This document shows positions 1-12,209 of a DNA stretch of 64,000 bases, piece by piece. The notes beneath the pieces were generated by a model that saw only the letters and a list, made by a program, of their open reading frames with translations, was not told where the DNA came from and made no database searches. The stretch's first letter is position 1. Each line of letters starts with the position of its first letter. The DNA lies in contig NC_135561.1 of NCBI RefSeq assembly GCF_964340395.1, positions 12,822,961 through 12,886,960 of the forward strand. Reading direction: 5' to 3'. A program made the position numbers and the translations under genes. This stretch comes from Glandiceps talaboti (lineage: Eukaryota > Hemichordata > Enteropneusta > Spengelidae).

Positions 1-430
1 CGTCACTCTGTCTTTGCATAACAATATATTTTCGTCGGCTTTCGTTCTAAAATTTGCATACGTCCACTTTCGTCGACGTTAAATATTGTCAATAGATTAA
101 TGAGCTTTTCGTCGGCCATGTCGATTTATATGTCGCTCTGTATTTGTATAACAATAGATTTTCGTCGGCTTTCGTTCTAATGTTTTCGTTCTAAAATTTG
201 CATACGTCCACTTTCGTCGACGTTAAATATTATCAATAGATTAATGAGCTTTTCGTCGGCCAAGTCGATTTATAAGTCACTGTATTTGCATAACAATATA
301 TTTTCGTCGGCTTTCGATCTAAAATGTGTTTTCGTCTGTTTTCGTTCTAAAATTTGCATACGTCCACTTTCGTCGACGTTAAATATTGTCAAAAGATAAT
401 GAGTTTCGTCGATTTATACGTCGCATTTTA
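1..430. repeat. Three tandem copies of a ~144-156 bp AT-rich repeat
   Basis: The same module, recognisable by the core catacgtccactttcgtcgac, starts near 57, 201 and 357, giving periods of 144 and 156 bases. Each copy continues into an AT-rich segment ending in a run like caatagattaatgag. A degraded relative lies at about 2810-2910, on the far side of the recombinase relic, so the repeat flanks that element on both sides. The array runs off the left window edge, so total copy number is unknown. It has no coding potential. Confidence 0.85.
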
Positions 431-1681
431 TTTGCATGAGGATATCATATTTTTGTTTCTATTTGTTTTCCCTGTCTGCACAGTCAAGTAACTTGTTTTG
501 TGAATGCATGAAGCCAATGAGGCGAAGGAGCCGGGAACAAATAACCGATCTCCAGTCCAAAAGTGTTGCAAAAAGCTGTGAAACTTTAACAAACGTTGAT
601 GTAGTCATGACTTATGTATTCGACGATCGGGTTGTTGTGTTATTGTCGACCAGCACCATTATGAAACCCACTATACATCCTTTATAACTGGCTATCAAGG
701 TATCAATAATCATAACGTGTTCAACATGATCACACTATTCCGAGTCCACCCTGTCATAAACTCTGGTCGTTTCCTATTTGTGCGAACAATTACTTTTCTG
801 ATGACGTTGGACAACATCCCTTATTCTACGTCTTACTACAGTAGCAGAACGAATAATGTAAATGTCCTGCACATCTCGAGAAAGAATGCGTAAATTTTCA
901 CGGACATGATCTGCTATCATTTGATAATTGTTAGCATACTGACCCATAGCTTCCAAAATCGGACGTTCGATACGTGTCACAGGAACCCGGATAACACGTC
1001 CGCACCCGGCCATTTTTTCACGACAATTCCCTGGAGCACGTGTTCGAATTACTTTGATAACTAATTCTAACATATTACATGAATTCTATATTTAAAAAGA
1101 ATTAGAAGGAAAGTGAACAGATGGTTCAAATCATGCAAAGTCATTACGTTCTCGTCTCAAGCTTGCAATTCCAAGCCCATCAACCAATCGCCATGTTCTT
1201 TTAGTTCATTAACACCTGCAAACAGGTGTACAAGAAATGTATTGACAAATCTGTAAGCTTGTGATAATGAAATGCAAGTTACTTGACAAAGGAAACATTC
1301 TCTTTCACCCACTCGAGCTGAAGACGTTAAGTGATAGATAATGAACGAGTTTGGTTGATTATGCGTCAAACACTCGGGGCTACGCCCCCTCGTGTTATAA
1401 CGCATAATCAACCAAACTCGTTCATTATCTATCACTTATCACCACGGCGATAACAATAGAATTTGCATGTATTCCAAGTCTGTCAGGTGGCAAGCTAGAA
1501 CTAGTTTTACATTGTTTTTGTTTTTGCCATTGACTCTTCCTGCACTTTGTTCAGTTGAGCAAATGCAGTGATTGAGGGCCTAAGTATGAACCTCGAAACA
1601 TCCTTCAATTTCGGGGTTCAGTAGGACGAAGTGACTTTAACTCAACTCGATTCAATTCCAACCAAGAGCTCTGTCCTGTGA
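431..1681. other. Non-coding interior of the Crypton-like element region
   Basis: I see no recognisable gene here. An arginine-rich open frame of about 99 codons on the minus strand (774-1073) has no family I can name. The only clear structure is the foldback at 1328-1438. The last part (about 1560-1680) may hold decayed N-terminal sequence of the recombinase, but I could not read a convincing frame. Confidence 0.4.
1328..1438. repeat. Foldback with perfect 39-bp inverted repeat
   Basis: Bases 1328-1366 are the exact reverse complement of 1400-1438, with a 33-base centre that itself pairs partly (ctcggggc against gccccctcg). The whole is a ~111 bp hairpin. It may be a small MITE-like foldback or a structural part of the surrounding element. 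It does not code. Confidence 0.9.
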
Positions 1682-2529
1682 GTGGACGATGACGAGAAGG
1701 TTCTATGGGAAAGTGGCGATTTCGATACATAGACAGCGCGAGGGCTGTCATATATCGTCTACTTTTATAACTGTAAAATGTTTGGGTTCAGAGCCATGGA
1801 TGAGCATGTAAATCTGGATGCCAGTCAGTTTCATGTCGGATTCGATGACAAGGGACGAAAGTTTTTGCAGTACGAAGGTCGTTTATCAAAAACTTGCACT
1901 GGTAACATTGATTGCAAATCAAGTCCTAAGGTAATTAGACAGTATTCTGACCCATCTAATCAACGATGTGTTGTTCCCATTTTTGAGCAATATCTATGAC
2001 TGATCATCCAGTAGGTTCATCGGGACGCTTTTATCGGCTATCTATGCCATAGACAAACAGACAGTTCATGTCAAATAGTCTTTTTACAGCAAGCTATAGG
2101 CATTAATACGCTCAGAAAATATCTGAAGGCCATGTACAAAGAAGCCGGAATCGACTACGAATTTCAAAATCGGAACATTACAAGCCACAGTGGTAAAGTT
2201 ACCTGTTGCACAAGACTGTACGAAAAAGGGTTCGATGAACAGTCAATACTGTGACCGGAAGAAGTGGTCATCGTTCGACAGCCGTGAGAAGCTACAAACG
2301 CCCATCGGAAGATTTATTGCAAAATATTACAAACACCCTCCAGCTTCCTAAACCTAAGGAGTTAAAGATCTCTCCCACGAGAGAACCGGCCGCTAAATAT
2401 TGTCCAAAGACAGCAGAACGTACGTCTAGTACTCAGAGTAACGTGTTACACATCGTTGTTCCTGACGGAGTTGACTCAGTGTGTTCGGAACGATCCGGGG
2501 AAAAAATGACAATTACTTTTGACTTCTAA
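1682..2529 (+). pseudogene. Broken Crypton-type tyrosine recombinase (DUF3504/KIAA1958-like domain)
   Basis: Reading across stops gives the catalytic domain typical of Crypton-derived proteins. 1682-1729 reads DDEKVLWESGDF, followed by an in-frame TAG at 1730. 1778-1996 carries FGFRAMDEH, whose Arg is the likely first catalytic Arg, and ends in a TGA. 2084-2251 carries the segment IGINTLRKYLKAM and the NITSHSGKVTCCTRLYE block. After a frameshift at ~2252, 2251-2529 carries SGHRSTAVRSYKRPSEDL, with the HxxR-type box and the candidate nucleophile Tyr. Cryptons use a tyrosine recombinase and leave no long terminal inverted repeats. At least two stops and two frame changes make this copy non-functional. 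Identification rests on motif order, not on a database search. Confidence 0.8.
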
Positions 2530-2689
2530 TGCTTTCTAGCAATGAATGCGTTTTCAAATTGCAGTCACGCATCCTCTTGAATAAAACTGATTGTTTGTCA
2601 TGACTAGAAGTGTATTTGTTGATGTTGATGTTCATGTTGATGAATGTATGGTTGCATACCATATATCAGGTGGCTATATCCTGTCAACC

Positions 2690-2815
2690 AATCAGAGGCA
2701 AGACTCGTGCCGTGGATTATGGTCATAATGCACAAGTAAAGAGTGGGTTATGGCTTATAATCTACGGCAATCCTGGACCCTGATTGGTGGACGGAGTGTA
2801 GCCGTGTGATAAATA
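2690..2815. repeat. Imperfect inverted repeat downstream of the recombinase relic
   Basis: A stretch starting ccaatcagaggc and ending near ggattat is matched in inverted, imperfect form by a segment ending ccctgattgg. Related wording (agagtgggttatggct, ctgattggtg) recurs at 35,118-35,190 beside another foldback. This suggests a shared mobile-element end or a foldback family. Confidence 0.5.
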
Positions 2816-2910
2816 TTGTCAATAGATTAATGAGGTTTCAGTCGATTTATACATGGCATCTATTCATGCTTACGTTCGTATTTGCATATCAATAGCTTGC
2901 CGTCTGCATA
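2810..2910. repeat. Degraded copy of the 144-bp left-edge repeat
   Basis: It contains ataaatattgtcaatagatt followed by a gtcgatttata-like segment, matching the 3' part of the modules at 1-430. With the left array it brackets the Crypton relic. Confidence 0.65.
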
Positions 2911-3646
2911 TATCGTTCGTCTACGCTTAGGTGAAAACCCACTAATAAAACCACCTTTAAAAATCAACTCCCTCTATAAAAGACCCAAATTATCTTGTAT
3001 GAAGGTTTGTATTTTCGAATTCAAAATTCGCCAAAAAACACATTTCCATTGTATGTACCAATCCTAGGCATATCACGTTGTGAAAACCCGGGTAATAGCA
3101 CTTTATGTATGCCATTGCGAGTTTTTGCTTATTGATGCGTGTAAAATTTCTGATATTTGATGATCTTTGATTGCTCTGGCGTTTCCAAAGAAATCGCTGG
3201 GTACTGCAAACTACTGTGTAGAAAGTGGAGAGGGGATATTTTGGTGATCTAGACAATTTTTTTTTTCGTAATTAGAAAAAAGTCTAAATAAAACCCGTAC
3301 ATTCGTAGTAGCGTGGTCGGCGTACTGCGTAATAAACCGTGTATTTTCGCTGTAATGTGTAAAAAAGCACCACTTTTCTCGTACATGTGAAATAAAATTG
3401 TACCATAATTGTATGGCGCTTCAAGGATTCAATACAAGCAACACTAAATTATGATCGTCCTTTATATTACTTGACCGACTTGAGGTACATTATCGTATAT
3501 TGCAGGAAAATAGCTTAGCGACCAGAAGTGTCTTGATACAATACTGTTTTTTTGAGAAATCCAAATCTAAGCTCAAGGTCTGTCGATGGAAAGGAAAGAA
3601 TGAATGTTCCTCTTGAACTGAGGAATTCAGATACATTAAAATATAT

Positions 3647-4404
3647 GTGATCATGTCATTCGATATCCGCTTGTTCAATACAAACATGTATACTGTACGT
3701 GTACTGCAAAAGAAGATTTCAGTGGATGAAAAAGACAGTTTCGAGGACTTAGTCAATTTTACACTGTGGTCTTCAGATTGGCAAATAGCATTCAATGTGG
3801 ACAAGTGCAAAGTAGAGCACATTGGTGTGAAAAATCCAGCATATAATTACACAAAGAATGGCTGTTGTGTTGAACGTTGTGTCAGAAGAAAAGGATTTGG
3901 ATGTTCTAATCCATAACTCACTACAGCCCAGTAATTAGGGTGCATCAGCAGCAAGGAAACGCAACAGAACACTTGGACTCATAAATGGAATACATATACT
4001 ACAATATAAATATATCATCATGAAATTATACAACCCGTCAGTAAGACCACACCTGGAGTATGCAGTTCAATCATGGAACCCACATTGCATGAAAGATATT
4101 GATCTTTTAGAGAAGAATCAAGGAAGAGCTAAGTACTATAAAGCTAATACCAAAGCTACAAAATGTGTGTTATAATGACAGACTTAACACATCGACTACA
4201 CTGGAGAAAAGAAGACTTCGAGGCGACCTAATTCAAGTCTTTCAGATTATGAAAAGATTTGATAAAGTTCCTGTAGATAAACTGTTACTCGTATCCAGCC
4301 AAGCAGAACCAGAGAAAGTCAATAAAACTTGCTACATCAACGGTCAGATTGGACATCAGCAAGTATTTCTTCACTCAGCGGACTGTATCTCTCTACCTGT
4401 ATAA
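3647..4404 (+). pseudogene. Non-LTR retrotransposon (CR1-like) reverse transcriptase relic, copy A
   Basis: The translation over several frames follows the C-terminal half of a LINE reverse transcriptase. A segment like LVNFTLWSSDWQIAFNVDKC is followed by the VRPHLEYAVQSWNP block (about 4045-4083) and then LEKRRLRGDLIQVFQIM (about 4201-4250). The order and wording fit CR1-like LINEs. Stops and frame changes break it, and the catalytic YADD region is absent. It lies in what was intron 2 of the duplicated lectin gene. An equivalent copy is at 40,849. Confidence 0.8.
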
Positions 4405-4555
4405 TGTTATCAAGCCAAGACTGTCCGGGACCTTAAAAACTAGACTTGATTGATTCGGAATATAAACAAAAACGAGGGATTATCTAAGCCTTTGAGGCGT
4501 CCTTACCTGTTTGGAAATGCTGTCTGCCATGGCCATCATAGTAAATCATCGTATA

Positions 4556-4726
4556 TCATACATACATACATACATACATACATACATACATGTCACTTTC
4601 ACTTCCATCTACACCACCACCACCACCACCACCATAACAACAACAAAAAGAACAATAACAACAACAACAACAACAACAACAACGACGACGACGACGACGA
4701 CGACGACGTTAATAATAATAGTGACC

Positions 4727-4779
<53 letters not shown>

Positions 4780-4820
4780 TACTACTACTACTAATGATAA
4801 TAATAATAATAACAATTTTC
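4556..4820. repeat. Compound microsatellite (CATA)n-(ACC)n-(AAC)n-(ACG)n-(AAT)n
   Basis: Four or five different short tandem repeats follow each other directly, ending about 10 bases from the splice donor of lectin exon 2 (copy A). Apparent long open frames here (His, Asn, Thr or Val runs) are products of the repeats, not genes. Tract lengths differ from the equivalent at 41,759-42,020. Confidence 0.95.
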
Positions 4821-4827
4821 CTCTTAC

Positions 4828-5051
4828 CACGGCGTCAGTGCATCCCAACCACCAATGGAGTTCATAGCCATACCTTCTCGGGTAGCCTTCTTGAACAAGA
4901 AAATTGTTTTCTTCGGCAGTGTCAGGAACTGCTAGATGTGCATTGTTAGAGTTGCAAATTTCCTTCGCATCTGACCACGTGGTCGTCAATACTTGGCTGA
5001 ACGAATAACATGATGATTCGAACGATAACCAACCAACTGGACAGGTAACAC
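4828..5051 (-). pseudogene. C-type lectin exon 2, orphaned copy A
   Basis: This exon encodes the first half of a long-form C-type lectin domain: CPVGWLSF with its paired N-terminal Cys, then TWSDAKEICNSNNAHLAVP, then HWWLGCTD. It is 224 bp with an AG acceptor just above 5051 and a GTAAGA donor below 4828, in the same phases as the intact gene at 42,054-42,277. Its frame is open. The sugar-binding second half (the EPN and WND motifs) is not found between here and the left edge, because the duplication stops inside the next intron. A fusion to an exon beyond the window cannot be excluded. Confidence 0.8.
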
Positions 5052-5437
5052 CTTAAAGGAGAGAGAAGTCGTCAATTGTTAACGAAACAAAATGATATGT
5101 TTTACCACATCGATCATTTAGTTCGTTAACTTTAGTCGCATACGAATGTGTAGAAACGCTGTGGTATTTTATATTCCAATAATTACTAAATTATTATCTT
5201 ACATTACGACGTAAAGTTATTAAGATGTTTATGTACTTGATCACACAATTCATCTAGTAGCTTCGCTCTACGTAATTTGTAATTCTCCTCTGGGAAAGGA
5301 CTATACAATCTATTATTGGAATCACGGAAGAGTTCGGTGGTCTCAAAAAAAGAGTAACATAGTAGCTAAGCTTTGCTGGTTTTGAAAATTTGATCTGGAC
5401 AAAACTAGGAACACGATTAATAGATATATGCTCTCAC

Positions 5438-5516
5438 CTTCAACTAACCGCTTTGTATACAAAACGATAATTATCAGTTTGAATGCTGCAATCAGAGTTA
5501 TGTGAATCTTTCCCAT
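5438..5516 (-). pseudogene. C-type lectin exon 1 (signal peptide), orphaned copy A
   Basis: The ATG at 5516 begins a 26-residue signal-peptide-like segment (MGKIHITLIAAF, then a hydrophobic run ending YTKRLVE) with a GTGAGA donor in phase 1. It differs from copy B by Ile for Ser at residue 9. The 386-bp intron to exon 2A is intact. The upstream region matches copy B, so a promoter may have been copied, and transcription would give a truncated lectin at best. Confidence 0.75.
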
Positions 5517-5569
5517 GGCAAACTGAAAAAATATCGATATATCATAGTGTTATAAGGGTACACGATTTC

Positions 5570-5625
5570 TTGTCTCTCTGTCTCTCTGTCGCTCTGTCTG
5601 TCTTTCTGTCTGTCTGTCTGTCTCG
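5570..5625. repeat. (GTCT)n microsatellite
   Basis: An imperfect gtctctct/gtctgtct tract. It is shorter in copy B (about 42,812-42,862). Confidence 0.9.
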
Positions 5626-5639
5626 TCACTGAAAGTACT

Positions 5640-7700
5640 GGGACTAGGTTAACTTAACATGTGCTAATTTTTCGGCTTGTCAATTAGAGACATGTTTCAT
5701 ATAAACTATCCATCGAGTCTGGTCTCGTTTCAATTTGTCATACCTTACCATAGCACTATTACTGGTACCATATATTACACAACCATGCCCATTTTCATAG
5801 CAATTATATCCGGTGCAGTTTTACACCCTAAAATATCACAAGTGAAAAGGAACGGTGTCATAAAGACGACGAAAAATTAAATTTCGTTTTGCTCAAAATT
5901 TCCGCTGGGGCCATACGCTATATTTTTGTATATGAAAAGACCGCACAATTATCTTCAGAATGACTACTCATATTACTAAATAGTTGTATAAGACAATCAA
6001 ACTTTGGATTTTGATATTTATATTTCAACAGAAATTTGAATTTTACAAGACATGCTAGCATTGTGGGGATTATTTCTTTTTTTCTTTCCATGCATGTCTG
6101 CCTGCCAGGTGTTTTGGAAATTCAAGGACGGGAAACACAGTATATAGTTGATACAGCACAATATCCATAATATATGTTATCGGGAAGAAAGTTTCTGACG
6201 AGACAAAAACAAAATAGAATCTTAATAAAAAGATAACCAAATTGGTTGTCACTCTTTAGTTTGCAACATATGTTTAGTGATTACTAGAAACATATGTTTA
6301 GTGATTACTAGAAACGTTTTAAATATATGCATACTCAAACCATATCGCAATCCTAGGTATACGTACTTCTTGATACAATATGTTTACAATTTTGTATAAA
6401 TAGTAATAAAACTTAATGGGGGGGGGGGGGGTAACTGGTTTGCAAAAGTTACCTGTACCAGAATATGTTTGCCAACTGCAACTTTTGCACAGGGAACCAT
6501 GCACATCCCCTGTAACATTGACAATTGTACCACCTCAGTGGAGCCATGGAGACTGTACTAGCTATGTGTACTAGTTTAACTAGTTCTTTTTCCTTCGTTG
6601 ATTATGTCTGAATAACTAATTTTGGCACATGATAAATTACTTTCATCCTATAACAGCTCCGAATTAAATCGTATTACTTTACCTGTCTGTCGCGTTTCAT
6701 AACATTACACGCCATTAAACTATAACTTACTTTTTTTTTAAATTTCGTAAAAAGCGCACTACACTGCGTCTCAGTGCTCTTTACAATACTCAAAACGTGG
6801 TTAAAAGGTAAAACAAAACATTCAACGCAATCTTAAAACTCACCTTGTTAACAGTTTTTAACTGCGTGAAAAACACACCCTACAAGTGATACAATTACAA
6901 TTTTCGTTTTAAGATTGCGTTTAAAAGATTCAAGTGTAGTATCAAGCGAATATTAAATGGAAGCTGATTCCACATAATTGGAGCCATAATTGAAAATGCA
7001 CGGAAACCATGATTTTTTGTAGTACTAGTCGTATCTTGCCTCTTTAAAATAAATTTATCAGCATAACGAAGTGTGCGCGTCGGGTATAAATTTCAATCAG
7101 CGGCCGCAGGTAGCCTGGGCATTCACCAAGAAGAATTTTGAACGTGAAAAATGCAAACGCTAAAAGCAAAATATATTAAAATTTTGATTTTGTTTTACAT
7201 TTTCAAAGTTGATTTCAAAGTAAATAAAATATATTACATATAAATGTTTGATTCCTTACCTACGTTGAGAACGGTTACCTACGTTGGCAGACGTCGAATA
7301 GCATTATGAATTGTGTAGGCCTTTTTTAACCGACAGATGGTATCTAGGTTCCTAATTCATGGATATAGACCCGGGGCACGATTTCAGAACACCGATCAGA
7401 AATGAAAGCTGCGTGATAACCTCGCGAAGCATATCATATTGTAATGAGTCGGTATATGTTGTTCACACAATATAAACTACATGCAATGATTTACAATAAT
7501 TTTCATAATGGTGCTAAATTGATTTTTTACGTGATTTCTTGAAACTCCCCTTTTTCACAAAAATATTGATAGTATTTATGATCTACTTCTTTATAAATGT
7601 TATTATGTTGAGTCATTATGGTGAAATCATTAGAGTAACAGACTCGCTGTGTGTGTCTGTGAATGTGTGTGTTTGTGTGTGTTGGGGGGGGGTGTTAATA
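5640..7700. other. Non-coding part of duplication copy A
   Basis: I see no gene here. The stretch holds a 12-base poly-G run at about 6418-6431, a truncated foldback (arms near 6824-6845 and 6907-6921) and AT-rich unique sequence. Short open frames are not supported by family or splice signals. Confidence 0.6.
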
Positions 7701-7704
7701 TCTT

Positions 7705-7860
7705 GTGGGATGCAAGATTTGAACTACGATTGTATCCCAATAAACCAATGCCAGCTGTATAATTAAGGGACCTTGTCTGATAGACGCTGATATGAGATAT
7801 ACTTAAATCCGTATACTATTAAAAACTGTGATGGATTGTGTGCTATTATTAAATGGAGGA
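7705..7860 (+). repeat. Old 5'-truncated SINE copy (copy A)
   Basis: Aligns by eye to the body of the complete SINE at 55,401: caagatttgaactacgattgt, then ccagctgtataattaaggga, then gtgatggattgtgtgct. It is much more diverged than the copies at 55.4 and 62.9 kb and lacks the tRNA-like head. The copy at 44,940 is its duplicate. Confidence 0.75.
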
Positions 7861-9864
7861 AATATAAATGATATTGAAATATTAAACACAATTATAACGT
7901 TTAACTTTGAATGGTGTCTTTAATGATTACTTATCAGTTACAAGCTGTGACTAGGCCAAAGGTTGTTTGTAAGCTTATTTGTTATTTTCTACTCTTTATA
8001 GAAAAATAATGTTATCTTTTAAAATATTTGTATTTCTTCATGCCTCAAAATAAACAATTCCAACCTGTTGCCTTGCAGGCAATTTTTATCGGCAAGATCA
8101 AAGGGTTTACTCTCGCTTCATACTTTCTATAGCGTTCATTATATTGGCGAGACAAAGCAGGAGTAGAACATATAGCACCTTACCTCATCCTTCATCGAAC
8201 GAAAGTCGACGAAGTTTAATCATTAAACGAATCAGAACATGTAAGCGACCCGCTTTTAGAAGTTTACTGGAAGCATTTTTATTTCTCACATGTACGCATA
8301 ATGTAAAATCATTGTCGGCATGTTCAAAGTATTTTCCAGAGAATGTTTGCAGGGCGTCCACATTATACACAGAGCATTTTTTTGGGAAAGATATGCAAAA
8401 AAAATACGAATAACTGTTTTACATGTACACGATTTGAATACATGTTCCTCTCACCTATCATTGTATGATTATGTTTACCCCTTTATCAACAATGACCCTC
8501 TGAAACAATATCCCTGCCATGCACATGCATTGATTAAAGCATACATACGCTTCTGATACATCTATAGTATTATATTCAATTGGAAGGATTTTGTGACCTT
8601 ACAAAATGATATCGGGGCCCATCAAACAAATACTTATTACTTCGAGATCTCACGAAACTTTCTCGTTATCTCAAGAAACAATTACGATGTCTTGGTGCAA
8701 CTTTGCAGGCACTTGGTCGTTGATGAATTGAGAGATATTTTTGAAGCAGCAAATGCAAATACATATGCATTAAGAAAGTGCTAGCATGCTTCAGTACTCT
8801 AGTGTTCGTTCATGCAAAAAATAAATTAGCACAACATAAACGTAAAGGCAAGTCAGATATTCTGAAAATTTGGGGTACAACAGACTAATACAATATAATG
8901 ACATCGATAACAGAAGTTCGTTATGACAATGGTGCAATGCTCCCAGCAGTGTAAGCTGAAGTTATAGCGTCGGTAGCTTTGATCATTAGTCCAACTTTAT
9001 CGACCATTGCTGAATTAGGCAACTTGCAACTATTCATGCACCGTTCCAGCAATACTGCTTCCATATTATTTCACAACTTCACGTTTTATGGTCCCATTAA
9101 TTATTTTCCAAGTCGTCTATACAAATAGCCTATGCGATCTCACTGTGTACTGATCACTGCAGTGACCGTCTGTGATCTGGACAGATAGCGTGACTAAAAT
9201 AGTCACGATTCTATTGTCCTTATATAAATTGACAAAACAATTGTTTAAGACTTGATTTTATTGAATGTCAAGGTGAACTGAGTATCTTATATTATAGATC
9301 GTTTGGACAAGTTGGCTTTCATAATGTCAATAAATATTCGCAACTACTGAAAAAACAGACGGATGGTGTGTTGTACTGTCTTTCTGTATTATCAGTATCT
9401 ACGAAATATCCCTCCCTTTAATATAATGCTTGGTTCCTACATAGACGTTCGTTCAACATGTAACTGATTTCTCATCATTTATTGAAGACAAATACAAAGC
9501 GTTAGAACAAATATGTTGATATAATATAATAGCAATACAACACCCGGTATACGTTCGAGTTGGGTACAACTCGCTCCATATAACACTCCCCTATTGGCAG
9601 GTGCATTTTATGTCCCGAAACGTACCTGTGGGTATTGCTTAAACGAATCGAATTTTCCACTTTTGCAGAATTCAATCGGTGTATGCGTAGCCACATTTCA
9701 AATCCTACGACATATTCAAATAGCTTCAGAAACACTATTGACAATAAGTAATGGAACTACTATATATCATTATGGTTGTATTCATTATAATAGTAAACAT
9801 TGCAGTATTCGTCCATGCAAACAGTTTACATAAATGATAACTTCCAATATAAATATACATCGCA
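7861..9864. other. Non-coding right part of duplication copy A
   Basis: No gene recognised. The short open frames here (for example 8144-8413 and 9594-9833) also occur in copy B but carry substitutions and length changes without protein-level conservation. Confidence 0.5.
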
Positions 9865-10790
9865 ATATGCGTGAAACTCCGAGTTACACCCAAGAAAGAG
9901 TTCCAGTACTACCAAAACTATTACGCTCTGCCACTGCGGTATAGAGCACTGTCTTAGCAGATTGATACAAGGTTTCGCTCTCAGTGCATGTAGCCTAGCT
10001 ATTCCGTTATTTCAGTAACAAGGCTAGAGTCCTTTGACATTGACACTTCGTTGACTGTGTCAAGGTCACTATGCGTTTACCATTGCGGTAGACAGTTGTT
10101 TGGAGAAGGTTTTGTACCTGCTTTCCCCTTTTCCAGCTTTTAATTCATTTTGATTTAATTTATTTTTATAGAGATTTCTTTTATATTTATTTGGTTTGGC
10201 CCTTTGGTTTGGTGGAGTTCCAATAAATGATGAACTTCCGGTTTTGCCGCCAAACTCCTCTCATTGTCATTTTTTCCTTTAGGAGGGTAATTGGTTGTAA
10301 ATGTTTCATTTATTTTAATTACCATATATGACTGGCCTTTGACCTTTCCCTGTGTTGTAGCAAAACATTGTCATGGGGCCAGCGCATGCGTTACTCATCC
10401 TGCCATTCTGTACTTTCCTCCGCTGGGTAATGTCGTGCATTTTCCCACCCTCCCTCCCTTTTTGTCTAATAGTATTGTATTAGGGTTATACCTTTCTTCC
10501 ATTATTAGTTAATTTTTCTCCATTAGTTTGAGATTCTCGTTTCACTGCCCCTTGGCATCCTGTCATTGTACTTCATTGCACTTGCAGTTATTTTTCCCAA
10601 CATTGACTTTCAGATTTGATAGTTATGTATGAATTTGTATGGTACGGTACTTGGATATATTTCTAGATATGTTCAAACGTGTATAGTACTTGTACAGTCA
10701 TAGTTATTTACGAAATTGCATGAATTTTTGTATTTGAACATGTAGGAATGTTTTTACTTGTATACTCCTTACAACTTAGCTCAGTACGAG

Positions 10791-10795
<5 letters not shown>

Positions 10796-10860
<65 letters not shown>
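10796..10860. repeat. (TA)n microsatellite
   Basis: About 32 TA units. Ile-Tyr repeats in open frames here are artefacts. Confidence 0.98.
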
Positions 10861-10863
<3 letters not shown>

Positions 10864-10925
10864 GTGGTTTGTTGAACAGGTTGTAGTGTTCGAAGTCGGC
10901 CTTACTTCTAAAGTACACCCATACA
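10861..10925 (-). mobile_element. Fragment of a TA-associated element, possibly Penelope-like
   Basis: The reverse complement (gaagtaaggccgacttcg, then cactacaacctgttcaaca) matches 47,972-48,012 on the plus strand. In both places it abuts or lies near TA-rich DNA. Penelope-like elements often insert in such DNA, so this is a candidate end fragment. No protein-coding part is visible. Confidence 0.35.
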
Positions 10926-12209
10926 GACACACAAACCCAGACACATACACACACATATACATATAGTCATGTACTCAAGCGTCTCACTGCAGAGAACAGT
11001 GCTGATGCGATAGTATTAGGGGTTGGGCATTCTTAGCTGACTGGGGTGGGGAAGGGGTTGGTTGGGGGGTCATTTTCAAAAACACCACTTGAAGTGGGGC
11101 TCACGTTGGAAAACGACAATATATATGTGTCATTTTGTGCCGTGAAATGACTGCTGAACAAATGTAATTTGTCGAACTGTCTACTATGGGAGGGTGATAC
11201 CATTCCCATTCCCTCCAACATCTATATTTTCCACATATACAGTGTCACATGCACTCTTTCCCAAATAAGCAACTCAAACATTTAGTATCTGGGTATATAA
11301 TAATGGCAACATGTGCAGTTGTGTATTAGGTTTGGACTGGGGTTAGTTTTCATTTCAGTAAATTCACCACTGGCACTTGGTATATATTGAAGGTAGTTTT
11401 AACTTGTGCTTTAATCAAATTCTCAAGATTAAAACTTGTTCAAAATAAAGTGTTGAAGCATTATAGTATTGGCTACATCTTAATGTATTGACGGAAGCCA
11501 TAAAAAACATTGGCAATAATATAGAAGGGGTCTTAATACACTGTATAGAGAATTGAATTTGATTCTGCAAATTGTTTTTACATCATGTTATACTGCAATG
11601 TATAGTACCACAAGCATGTATATGTATCCCAGGTAGTATTATCAAAATGTGGTTGTGTTGCTTTCTGTCAGCATTTGCTAAATTTGTAATGGCTATTATT
11701 TATAGAAAGAGTTGTATTAGTTGCAAATTATTATAGTCTTCCCCGAATTTATGTTGTGTTCTGAGATACCATGACAAAATTACATTTAATAGATAAACAT
11801 GTACAATGAATACAACAATTGAACCAAAAGTAATGTATTCTCTTGATAAATAACAACTTTCAATTCTGTTCATATGGCGTTATAATAACATTACAATAAT
11901 AATACCTACTATAAAGTGATGTGCTAAAAATATACAGGGGTATGTGTGCATGGGATTGGGATGGTCATTTTGGAAAATGTGGTCTTTACTGTTGGGCTCA
12001 CTTTGACTTTGATCATCGGAAGGGGGAGGGGGTTGAGAAGACTCATATTCAGGAACATATTGCATGGTTACTCGTCTTCTGCATATAGGTGGGAGTATAC
12101 ACATTTGGAATGATCATCTTTTTAGTGTGTGGGACTGCAGAAGAACAAGCATGGGGAGATTAAAGACTTGGATGAAATACCAAATGCTACCAGGAATGAT
12201 TCAAAATAA

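Larger units (their letters stand above)
2943..9864. repeat. Segmental duplication, copy A (pairs with 40,145-47,085)
   Basis: About 6.9 kb repeats in the same orientation ~37.2 kb downstream. The two copies differ by scattered single bases and short indels, mainly in microsatellites. Homology begins at taataaaaccacc and ends soon after ggataacttcc-type sequence near 9,864. Copy A holds a LINE relic, lectin exons 1 and 2 (minus strand), a poly-G tract, a foldback, and an old SINE. It lacks the last two lectin exons, which lie outside the duplicated block in copy B, so this is probably the derived copy. Confidence 0.95.

Noticed and set aside
1-430. Regularly spaced repeats considered as a CRISPR array
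   Set aside because: Units are ~144-156 bases with no short repeat/unique-spacer pattern, and the genome is eukaryotic.
2990-3256. Short open frame shared by both duplication copies (also 40,192-40,458)
   Set aside because: Sharing is explained by the recent DNA duplication; nothing suggests a conserved protein.
4511-4989. Long open frames with Asn, Thr, His or Val runs
   Set aside because: Direct translations of trinucleotide microsatellites. Only the distal part (4,828 and above, minus strand) is a real lectin exon.
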